DNA of 64,000 nucleotides, taken from an uncultured Chitinophagaceae bacterium. Lineage in GTDB: Bacteria; Bacteroidota; Bacteroidia; Chitinophagales; Chitinophagaceae. Positions 1-6,183 of this stretch are shown in pieces. The stretch lies in contig CALGAP010000004.1 in NCBI GenBank assembly GCA_937958995.1, forward strand, positions 62,001 through 126,000, given 5' to 3'. Below the pieces are notes generated by a model. The model was not told where the DNA came from, made no database searches, and was given only the letters and a program-made list of their open reading frames with translations. The first letter of the stretch is position 1. Every line of letters starts with the position of its first letter. A program made the translations under genes and the position numbers.

Positions 1-1
1 A

Positions 2-148
2 TGGAAATCGATAAAAGGGCAGGGAATTACGAAATATGTGAAGTGGCAGAAGACGATGATATGGTTGATGCAGCGGGGTTATGAGCCGGAGTTGGTCAGG
101 GAGGTGATAGCGGAGATGGCGGGAGGCGAAGGGGATATTGAGAAGTAG
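2..148 (+). CDS. recX: RecX family regulatory protein, C-terminal end (5' truncated by window edge)
   Basis: Reading frame 2 is open from the first base to a TAG at 146-148 and gives the last 48 residues of a protein. The segment KTMIWLMQRGYEPELVREVI matches the final three-helix repeat of RecX, where a short-chain 'LxxRGYxxExI' pattern closes the protein. RecX binds RecA filaments and limits recombinase activity. The rest of the gene lies outside the window, so the length and start cannot be judged. The assignment rests only on this C-terminal repeat and its GYEPEL core. Confidence 0.68.
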   Translation, partial: WKSIKGQGITKYVKWQKTMIWLMQRGYEPELVREVIAEMAGGEGDIEK

Positions 149-286
149 GATTTGCAGAGATGATAATTCCAACTAAAGTATTCTCAAGAAATGTTTTGCC
201 CAGGTATGCCTAACGTAGAATGCTGCGCTGGTAAAGGATATGCATATTTCAATTAAATTGAAGCTGCTAAATTTATCGTCAGAAAA

Positions 287-1114
287 ATGGAACTGAGCGA
301 CACGGCAGATAGGAAAAAAATAATCAGGAAGAAAAAATTTGAAGGGCGGTATTTTTCTTCGGCCGGCATCGTCAATACGGAATGGAAGCACTGCCATTTT
401 ATGGATTGCCATTTTGATAGAGTGGTGTTTAAACACAACGTCTTTATCGATTGCCATTTTTCAAAAATAGAATTCTCCGATTGTGACTTCACCGAATGCC
501 AGCTGGCTGTGAATAGTGGTAAGAATTCCGGTGTTTTTGAGAATGTGACATTCACTAATTGCCGCCTTACGCGCACCGATTTTAATTTTCCTGTAATAAG
601 TGACTGCAGCTTTATTAGTAATTAATACACGGAAACTGATTTTGATGGCAGTCGCTTTTACAATTGCCGTTTTGTAGGAGAAATGGACGCCGTGGAATTC
701 AGGGGCTATTCAGTATTGGCAAAAGGCGGTGGATTTCTAAACCCTGTCGATCCAAAAAAATTTACAAATCCGATGGACCAGGTTGATTTTTCAGAAGCGC
801 AGTTCCGGTTTGTTGGATTTTCGCATGGAATTGATCTTTCCAGATGCATATTTCCAAAAGATGGGAATGGATTTTTGGTAAGAAATCCAAAAGCTTGTTT
901 TACCAAGGTAAAAGCGATAATAGAGCACGGCTGGCCGCCTAATGATAAGAAACGTGCTTTGCACCTGATCGATACTTTTCTGTTTACCAAAAACCACCAG
1001 TCGATGCCGGCAATATATTTCTACAGGCGGCCGGTAGCCGAAACGTTGAAAGAATTCGATGAAAAATTGTTCGCGTTGGTAAAACAGGTCAGCGACCAAA
1101 CTATTGCCGCATAA
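287..1114 (+). pseudogene. Pentapeptide-repeat protein interrupted by one in-frame stop
   Basis: The first ORF (287-625, 112 residues) is full of the five-residue pattern with a central Phe (for example CHFMDCHFDRVVF, CDFTECQL). It ends at TAA 623-625, yet the same frame stays open through 626-682 into the next ORF (683-1114). Counting central aromatic residues across the stop (CSF, then Tyr, then TDF, SRF, CRF) keeps a perfect period of five with the stop occupying one repeat position. A single nonsense change therefore splits one gene of about 275 codons. The C-terminal 90 residues leave the repeat pattern and look globular. Pentapeptide proteins fold as right-handed quadrilateral beta helices; the function here is unknown. 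A sequencing error or readthrough cannot be excluded. Confidence 0.75.
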
Positions 1115-1120
1115 AACGAG

Positions 1121-1146
1121 AAACCCCCGGAGTACCCGGGGGTTTT
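1121..1146 (+). terminator. Rho-independent terminator after the pentapeptide gene
   Basis: A perfect 10-bp stem (AAACCCCCGG, 1121-1130, with CCGGGGGTTT, 1136-1145) closes a 5-nt loop and ends in a T run. It starts six bases after the stop codon at 1112-1114. Confidence 0.85.
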
Positions 1147-1434
1147 AATTAGTTCCTGTATGCTGGTCATTGCTGATGGTCTTCACATTACCCCTGTAGG
1201 TAGGGGACAGACTACAGGGTTTGTAGAAAGCATTTAAGAGGGAAATGCGGCGGTGACCCGCCACCCGTCACCGCCCCTTCCTGGCGTTGCGTAGTTCTAC
1301 GTTTCAACTTCCGTAATGCTACCCTTGACGACAGACAGGGATTTGCGGAAATTGGAACGAGTTCTTTTTCTGTCTTTTCCTTTTCAGCCATTAACTATTG
1401 GCCTTTCCGTATGGAAAGACGTTTACAGTAAAAA
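1147..1434. other. Non-coding stretch with several hairpins
   Basis: No convincing protein gene is present between 1115 and 1706. The stretch holds a 9-bp perfect stem (1249-1257 with 1267-1275), a CTTTCC-GTAT-GGAAAG hairpin (1403-1418) and a TTCCG...CGGAA pairing near 1310-1357. It sits between two terminators, so it could be a structured RNA, but I recognise no known RNA class such as tmRNA, RNase P or SRP RNA. Confidence 0.4.
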
Positions 1435-1480
1435 CCCCTGCTCTTAAACTGTACAGTAATAAGAACAGGGGCTTCTTTTT
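1435..1480 (+). terminator. Terminator-like hairpin with T tract
   Basis: CCCCTGCTCTTA (1435-1446) pairs with TAAGAACAGGGG (1460-1471) with one mismatch. The palindrome ACTGTACAGT lies inside the loop and CTTCTTTTTT follows. It would end a plus-strand transcript running through the structured stretch upstream, since no coding gene precedes it closely. Confidence 0.6.
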
Positions 1481-1706
1481 TCTTCATTATACCACCATTG
1501 TGGTATTTGCCTTCGCTATTAAAGCAGCTAACTTCACATTGCAATCACACCAAAAGATCCGGCCCGTATTTAGCCGTGGAAAACAAACAAAAAACACTGG
1601 TGCCAATATCGAAGCCGCTTCCGCTGGAGTATTCAATGAGGTGAGACAACAGCTGCGAACGGCTTCGTGACGGCACGCTTCGATTCCGCTACAATATATT
1701 CGTCGG

Positions 1707-2705
1707 TTATACTTCCGCTTTAGCTTTGGGCACAAATAGCAGGCGACTCAAAGCGCTTCTGTGTTGTGAGTTTTCCCTGATCATCTGCTGACGGTATTTT
1801 GCCAGGTTGATCAGCAATACACTCGCGAGAATGATGGCCAGTCCGGTGATTTGTATCCACGTCATATGTTCACCAGCAAATAATACGCCGAGCAATACGG
1901 CTACCACGGGGTTGACGTAAGCATAGGTGCTTACCTGGGTGACGGGTCTTACCTGCAACAACCACACATACGCACTATAACCTGCCAGCGATCCAAAGAA
2001 CACCAGGTATAAAGTGGCTAACCAGGAGCCGGTACTTACCTGCGACCAGGCAAATCCACTCCACTCGTTGGTGATGACACTGCCGGGTAAGAACGCAAGT
2101 CCCGCTGCCAGCATTTGCCAGGCTGTGCTGGTAATGCCCGAGCCCGAAGATTTGTATTTGCTATACAATGAACCCGCAGCCCAGCTGATGGAACCTATTA
2201 TCAGGATCACCAGCCCGAATACCTGCAGCGAATTGCCGGCAGTAAGTGCTTTCACCGTTTGCTCGCTGAACAGTAAGAACGCTCCCAGGAAACCAACGAT
2301 GAGACCGATGATGGTGGAACGGCTGGAGAAATTGGCTTTCCAGTTTCGTTTGTCGAGCGCGACAAACCAAATAGGGGCAGCAGAAACGAGCACCGCCACG
2401 AGCGAGCTGGGCAAAGATTTTTCGGCCCATACTACCGCGCCATTTCCCACAAACAGCATCAGCAAACCGCTGATGGCGGCGGATTTCATTTGCGCACGGT
2501 CGAAAATTTTCTCGCCTCTGAAGGCGCAATAAGCCATTAAGAGGAGACCGGCCGTAATAAATCGAAAAGCACCCATGATAAGCGCGGGCATCGTTTCGAT
2601 GGCTCTCTGGATGAAGAAATAAGTAGAACCCCACACGATGTACACAGTGGCGAATGCAAGCACCACCATGGCGGTTGAAACATTTTTTGTTTGACTGTTT
2701 GGCAT
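1707..2705 (-). CDS. EamA/DMT-family inner-membrane exporter
   Basis: The 332-residue product is a ten-helix drug/metabolite transporter of the EamA (RhaT-like) type, with two repeated five-helix halves. Near the N-terminus it has FATVYIVWGSTYFFIQRAIE, the usual 'WGs.f..ik' first helix, and later VNPVVAVLLGVLFAGEHMT, the conserved VxPVxAxxxGxxxxGE motif. Family members export amino acids or other metabolites. The start at 2705 is preferred because a longer reading (from 2873) would run through the upstream regulator gene. It lies 11 bases downstream of an Lrp-type regulator on the same strand, which probably controls it and suggests an amino-acid-like substrate (inference). The C-terminus ends in a short basic tail. 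Confidence 0.9.
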   Translation of the reverse strand: MPNSQTKNVSTAMVVLAFATVYIVWGSTYFFIQRAIETMPALIMGAFRFITAGLLLMAYCAFRGEKIFDRAQMKSAAISGLLMLFVGNGAVVWAEKSLPSSLVAVLVSAAPIWFVALDKRNWKANFSSRSTIIGLIVGFLGAFLLFSEQTVKALTAGNSLQVFGLVILIIGSISWAAGSLYSKYKSSGSGITSTAWQMLAAGLAFLPGSVITNEWSGFAWSQVSTGSWLATLYLVFFGSLAGYSAYVWLLQVRPVTQVSTYAYVNPVVAVLLGVLFAGEHMTWIQITGLAIILASVLLINLAKYRQQMIRENSQHRSALSRLLFVPKAKAEV

Positions 2706-2716
2706 ATACTTAGGAA

Positions 2717-3187
2717 TTAATCTTTCGGTATCACTAAATTTTGTACTTCTTTCACGGTTTCCAAAACGATGGTCGTTTTGGTAGAGGCTATGTTGGGGAT
2801 CTTTTGTAATTCGTTTCGCATTAATTCCATCAGCGAGGCGGCATCGGTAGTGCGCACCTTCACCAGGAAGCAATCTTCTCCGGCGATATGATGCACTTCC
2901 TGTACCTCGGGAATTTTCGCCAGCGATTTCGCAGTTTGACTGCTACAGGTAAAACCTTCAGACGAACGGATAAATATAAAGGCAAGCAATTTCTGATCTA
3001 CGGCGGCGGGGTCGATTCGTGCTGTATAACCCTTGATCACGTTTTTTTGTTCTAGTTTTTTTACCCGCTCCAGCACAGCCGATGGCGCCATATCCAGCTC
3101 GCGCGCCATATCTGCATTGGAAATGCGCGCGTTAGCCTGCATCAGCGCCAGGATTTGGAGATCCGTACTATCAAGATCGAAGGGCAT
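2717..3187 (-). CDS. Lrp/AsnC-family transcriptional regulator
   Basis: This 156-residue protein has the standard Lrp layout. An N-terminal winged helix-turn-helix (residues 5-55: DLDSTDLQILALMQ, then DMAPSAVLERVKKLEQ as recognition helix) is followed by a RAM/AsnC effector-binding domain (about 65-145). Lrp-type proteins assemble as octamers and sense amino acids. The gene is first in a two-gene unit with the EamA exporter, a common pairing in which the regulator controls amino-acid export. Two similar palindromes directly upstream (3189-3203 and 3220-3234) are candidate autoregulatory sites. Confidence 0.93.
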   Translation of the reverse strand: MPFDLDSTDLQILALMQANARISNADMARELDMAPSAVLERVKKLEQKNVIKGYTARIDPAAVDQKLLAFIFIRSSEGFTCSSQTAKSLAKIPEVQEVHHIAGEDCFLVKVRTTDAASLMELMRNELQKIPNIASTKTTIVLETVKEVQNLVIPKD

Positions 3188-3188
3188 T

Positions 3189-3234
3189 CAGAATAAATTT
3201 CTGTAAAATTAGTGTATTTCAGAATAATATTCTC
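3189..3234 (-). promoter_or_regulatory. Tandem palindromes, candidate Lrp operator
   Basis: CAGAATAAATTTCTG (3189-3203) and CAGAATAATATTCTC (3220-3234) share an 8-base half (CAGAATAA) and are both dyad-symmetric. Their centres are 31 bp apart, about three helical turns. The first sits immediately upstream of the regulator start codon. Confidence 0.5.
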
Positions 3235-3319
3235 CAAAGTTCCGATTTTTGTGAAAATCATTGTAAATTCGTCGCCTGCTTTCGAATTTTCAGCGAAAAG
3301 AGTATAGCCATGAAAAAGG

Positions 3320-3346
3320 GCCGCCCGCCAAACAGGCGGCTTTTTT
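3320..3346. terminator. Hairpin terminator upstream of the Lrp gene
   Basis: GCCGCC (3320-3325) pairs with GGCGGC (3335-3340) and is followed by TTTTTT on the plus strand; the other strand also has a T run (complement of 3312-3317). No gene ending just before it was identified, so its partner transcript is unclear. Confidence 0.6.
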
Positions 3347-3478
3347 ATTGGCATATTTTCCCCGATTTGTCCCACCCCGGCCTTTTTAACGGGCTTTTAA
3401 TGGCATTGACCCTGAGCTGTTCCATCCCGGCATGTTTGTTGAAAAACTATAGTATACGATAACAAAAAAGGAAATGTT

Positions 3479-3733
3479 ATGAAAACACGTACTGAAATAT
3501 TTGAACTGGCCATTGACGGAAGACCTGTGAAGGTTAAAGCAACGCCTTATAAAATTCACACTGAAGAACAACGCTTTCGTGTGAGCATTAACGGTAGCCC
3601 TGTAATGATATTTGGCTGGAACGATCAATTGAATCGCCTGGCTATTATCGACAAAGCAAAAATGGCTGACCGCATTCCCGATAATGTAGAAACAATGATC
3701 GGAAGGCATCTATACAGCCGTATAGCAGCCTGA
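3479..3733 (+). CDS. Small conserved-type hypothetical protein
   Basis: This 84-residue cytoplasmic protein has no signal peptide or membrane helix. The sequence alternates beta-like stretches (FELAIDGRPVKVKATPY, FRVSINGSPVMIFGW), suggesting a small beta-sheet fold that ends in a helix (ETMIGRHLYSRIAA). I do not recognise the family. The frame is supported by a clean ATG and a strong terminator 30 bases after the stop. It stands alone between the Lrp unit and the DUF3127 gene. Confidence 0.65.
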   Translation: MKTRTEIFELAIDGRPVKVKATPYKIHTEEQRFRVSINGSPVMIFGWNDQLNRLAIIDKAKMADRIPDNVETMIGRHLYSRIAA

Positions 3734-3761
3734 TAATGATAACCACCGAAAAACCAGTAAA

Positions 3762-3792
3762 GGCAGGACTATCTACTCGTCCTGCTTTTATT
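3762..3792 (+). terminator. Rho-independent terminator
   Basis: GCAGGAC (3763-3769) and GTCCTGC (3779-3785) form a perfect stem followed by TTTTATTTTTT. It serves the small gene ending at 3733. Confidence 0.88.
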
Positions 3793-3975
3793 TTTTAAGA
3801 AGCTCAACATATCTCTCACCACTGCCTGCGATGCAGCGATCAGTTTTGCAAAATATTTTCTTACCGATATGCGTGCCGGGTGATTTTGCAAATGCAATTG
3901 CTCAAATAATATCAGGCTGGCGAAAGCCTCAGGCAGTATGTTTTGAAATGCGTAGCTTTGTTGAAAATTTCATCG

Positions 3976-4338
3976 ATGGATATCAGCGGAAAGATTGTTC
4001 AGTTTTTGCCGGTGCAAACAGGTCAGGGCAAGAATGGTACCTGGAAAAAACAGGAATTCATTCTCGAAACATTCGACACTTATCCCAAAAAGATCTGTAT
4101 TGCAGTATGGGGCGATAAGATAGATCTCTCTCCTTTCAAGCCCGGCGACACTGTTGATGTATCTTTCGATGTGGAAAGCCGCGAGTACAACGGCCGCTGG
4201 TACACCGATGTAAAAGCCTGGAAAGTGTTGTCGAAGCAATCAACGGGCAATCAGCCGGTGCAGGACAATTGCTTTTCTTCTTCTCCATTTACAGGCGACA
4301 CTATGAGCGCAGGCACAGATGATGATCTGCCATTCTAA
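3976..4338 (+). CDS. DUF3127 (OB-fold-like) protein with SSB-type acidic tip
   Basis: The 120-residue product starts MDISGKIVQFLPVQTGQGKN and continues with WKKQEFILETFDTYPKKICI and VWGDKID, the signature of DUF3127, a short single-strand-binding-like beta-barrel family of Bacteroidota. After the barrel (residues 1-85) comes a disordered linker, and the protein ends in DDDLPF. This hexapeptide resembles the C-terminal tip of single-stranded DNA-binding protein, which recruits DNA-metabolism enzymes. The internal ATG at 3976 is chosen over 3943 because the family begins at this Met. The stop lies 5 bases from the convergent asparaginase gene. A role in nucleic-acid binding is inferred, not shown. 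Confidence 0.82.
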   Translation: MDISGKIVQFLPVQTGQGKNGTWKKQEFILETFDTYPKKICIAVWGDKIDLSPFKPGDTVDVSFDVESREYNGRWYTDVKAWKVLSKQSTGNQPVQDNCFSSSPFTGDTMSAGTDDDLPF

Positions 4339-4343
4339 AAAGT

Positions 4344-4832
4344 TTATCGCAATTCTTCGAAAATGCCGGTCTCTTTGTTCTTACGAACGTTGTCCCAGGT
4401 GAAGTAACGTCCGTTCATGGCTACATACACTCCGTGAGGCAGTGTCTGCACAAAGGCTAATGCGCTGCCCAGGTTGAAGAGTCCGTCGGAGCTGCCAAAC
4501 TTAATAGGGATCATGGCACCGGTGAGCACGATGGTTTTGTTTTTTATGCGCTGGGCCAGTACGCCGGCGGTGACGGTCATGGTATCGGTGCCGTGAGTTA
4601 TTACAATCTTGTCCTCTTCGCAACTGGCGCATTCGCGCGCAATGTATTCACGATCCTCGCCTGTCATTTCCAGGCTGTCGATCATCATGAGGGTTTTAAT
4701 TTTCACAGGCACACGGCAGCGGCCTTTTGACAGCAGCTCGTCCATATGTGTCTCCTTAAAGTATAATTCTCCATTCAATTCATTATACTCCTTATCGAAA
4801 GTGCCGCCGGTAACAAAAATGCGAATGGACAT
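4344..4832 (-). CDS. Single-domain asparaginase-like protein
   Basis: The 162 residues match the N-terminal domain of type I/II L-asparaginases. FVTGGTFDKEY near residue 6 carries the nucleophile-loop Thr, and THGTDTM near residue 80 carries the second Thr-Asp catalytic pair. Full enzymes are about 330 residues and have a second domain that completes the active site between subunits; here the protein simply ends after it. Short one-domain asparaginase-like proteins are a recurring family, so this is probably complete rather than truncated. Substrate and activity are uncertain. Confidence 0.85.
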   Translation of the reverse strand: MSIRIFVTGGTFDKEYNELNGELYFKETHMDELLSKGRCRVPVKIKTLMMIDSLEMTGEDREYIARECASCEEDKIVITHGTDTMTVTAGVLAQRIKNKTIVLTGAMIPIKFGSSDGLFNLGSALAFVQTLPHGVYVAMNGRYFTWDNVRKNKETGIFEELR

Positions 4833-4873
4833 GGGTGGGTTTTTTGCGGCGTGAAATTAGTCTATTTTAAAAA

Positions 4874-4917
4874 AATAAGGCTGTGAAAATTCAGTCACGA
4901 ATTTTCACAGCCTTATT
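4874..4917 (-). terminator. Very strong minus-strand terminator (19-bp stem)
   Basis: AATAAGGCTGTGAAAATTC (4874-4892) pairs without mismatch with 4899-4917 around a 6-nt loop. On the minus strand the stem is followed by a T tract. It ends the transcript of the TKGYY repeat gene 20 bases upstream. Confidence 0.9.
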
Positions 4918-4937
4918 ATGGGAAAGATGTGTGCGAA

Positions 4938-5267
4938 CTAGTTCCTCAGTTTCTCTTCATTATTGCCAATCTTGTAATAGCCTTTGGTTACAACAGGACG
5001 TTTGGTCGACACGGGCACAAAAGCCGCTTGTGTGGGCAGCTTGTCGCGGTTGTTGCCAATGGCGTAGTAACCCTTGGTGAACTCCACACCCGAATAACTG
5101 GCGGGCTTTGTAGCCAACTTTTTTGCCGGTCCTAATTTCTCTGCGTTGTTGCCAATGGAATAATAGCCTTTGGTAACGGTACGCTTCTTTCCAGGTTGAT
5201 CCTGGCCCATAACAGTAGCAACGCTGAACAATAGTACGACTGACATAACAAGCTTTGATATACTCAT
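4938..5267 (-). CDS. Small secreted protein with three TKGYYxIGNNxxKL repeats
   Basis: The 109-residue product has a signal peptide (MSISKLVMSVVLLFSVATVMGQ). The mature part is built almost entirely from three copies of a 14-residue unit: TKGYYSIGNNAEKL, TKGYYAIGNNRDKL and TKGYYKIGNNEEKL, separated by 18-23 residue Pro/Lys/Val linkers. The core TKGYYxIGNN is invariant. I recognise no named domain. Export to the periplasm or outside is expected from the signal; ligand binding or surface adhesion is a guess. It has its own strong terminator and appears monocistronic. Confidence 0.82.
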   Translation of the reverse strand: MSISKLVMSVVLLFSVATVMGQDQPGKKRTVTKGYYSIGNNAEKLGPAKKLATKPASYSGVEFTKGYYAIGNNRDKLPTQAAFVPVSTKRPVVTKGYYKIGNNEEKLRN

Positions 5268-5375
5268 ATTGATTGGTATTTATAAAATTTAAAAATGGTT
5301 TTGCTGCAAAGGAGAATTGCTGCGAATCAGTAGGTCAAAAAATCATTCCACCAAAAGGTGGTGTAGTAATGGAAT

Positions 5376-5738
5376 CTAAATCAGGAGGACCCTGTTTTTG
5401 AGATACAGGTTGTTGGAGTTTATTTTCCCAATATCGATTGCATTCGGGTATGAAGCAGAAATGATTGTTTCATTCACCTGCCTGTCGGCGATGGTGATAT
5501 GGATATTACCCGGACGCGGAACTTTTACTTTTCCCGAAGGCGCGTGATGTTTCGGAGCTTTCTTGAAATGCGCTGTTTTTTCATAGTGTGCGGTGCAGGA
5601 GGCCTCGCTCTCATTTTCGCACCCGTCGCCCACCGATATCGCATGCTGGTGCACAGCATTGCCATGGCTATACCCCATTGCGGAGAAGGTGAAAGCCATA
5701 TAAACAATGCCGAGTATAAATGCTGCGATACGCCTCAT
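5376..5738 (-). CDS. Small exported His/Cys-containing hypothetical protein
   Basis: The likely start at 5738 gives 120 residues beginning MRRIAAFILGIVYMAFTFSAMG, a signal peptide or anchor; a longer reading to 5834 adds a poor N-terminus. The mature part has a polar stretch with two Cys and several His (HGNAVHQH, CENESEASCTAHYEKTAHF, APKHHAP), then a Pro/Lys linker and a C-terminal strand-rich end. A minus-strand TAATTTTG box (5751-5758) sits 12 bases before the start and supports it. The His/Cys content could mean metal binding, and short proteins of this kind occur near metal-efflux genes in Bacteroidota, but no such genes adjoin here. Confidence 0.6.
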   Translation of the reverse strand: MRRIAAFILGIVYMAFTFSAMGYSHGNAVHQHAISVGDGCENESEASCTAHYEKTAHFKKAPKHHAPSGKVKVPRPGNIHITIADRQVNETIISASYPNAIDIGKINSNNLYLKNRVLLI

Positions 5739-5758
5739 ACTAATGTGCTGCAAAATTA

Positions 5759-6183
5759 TTGTGCCAGCGGCTGATTTAAGAACGGAATTTGTTAAATGTG
5801 TATGATGAGGGCAAGAATGAATAAATGAAAACAATCGTAAGAGGGCTGGATCTTGCGACTAAAAGATATAAGAAATAATATTGCAATAAATTTTATGTTT
5901 TGGTTTTCCGCCATTCCTTGCTGTTTTCAGACACGCCTAAGCAAAATTTTGTCAACTTGCAATACCAACTCATACTATTTGCGGCAAAACTTTCGTTTTT
6001 GTTTAGCTCCTGGCGTCGATAGATTGGTTATAACAGTAGGAAAGCAGCCTGGCAATCCATCTTTTTAAGGAAATAGACCTATGTCAAATAAAAATCAAAA
6101 GGGGCAAACTTTTCGCCAGCCGTAGCCGCACACATGCAACTCCGTAAGTGGCAATAAAATTCGCTAAATTCAGTTATCTGGTT
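5759..6183. other. AT-rich intergenic stretch before the helicase fusion
   Basis: No gene is supported here. It should contain the promoters of the small exported protein (minus) and the helicase fusion (plus), but I found no complete TTG-TAnnTTTG promoter for the latter. A 71-codon ORF at 5853-6068 has no recognisable features. Confidence 0.5.

Noticed and set aside
1398..1670. 90-codon plus-strand ORF in the intergenic stretch
   Set aside because: It reads through the terminator hairpin at 1435-1480 and has no recognisable features or codon bias.
2706..2873. Longer N-terminus for the EamA exporter
   Set aside because: It would be encoded within the Lrp gene; the ATG at 2705 begins a normal exporter N-terminus.
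5853..6068. 71-codon ORF before the helicase fusion
   Set aside because: No signal peptide, no recognisable motif and no terminator or promoter attached.
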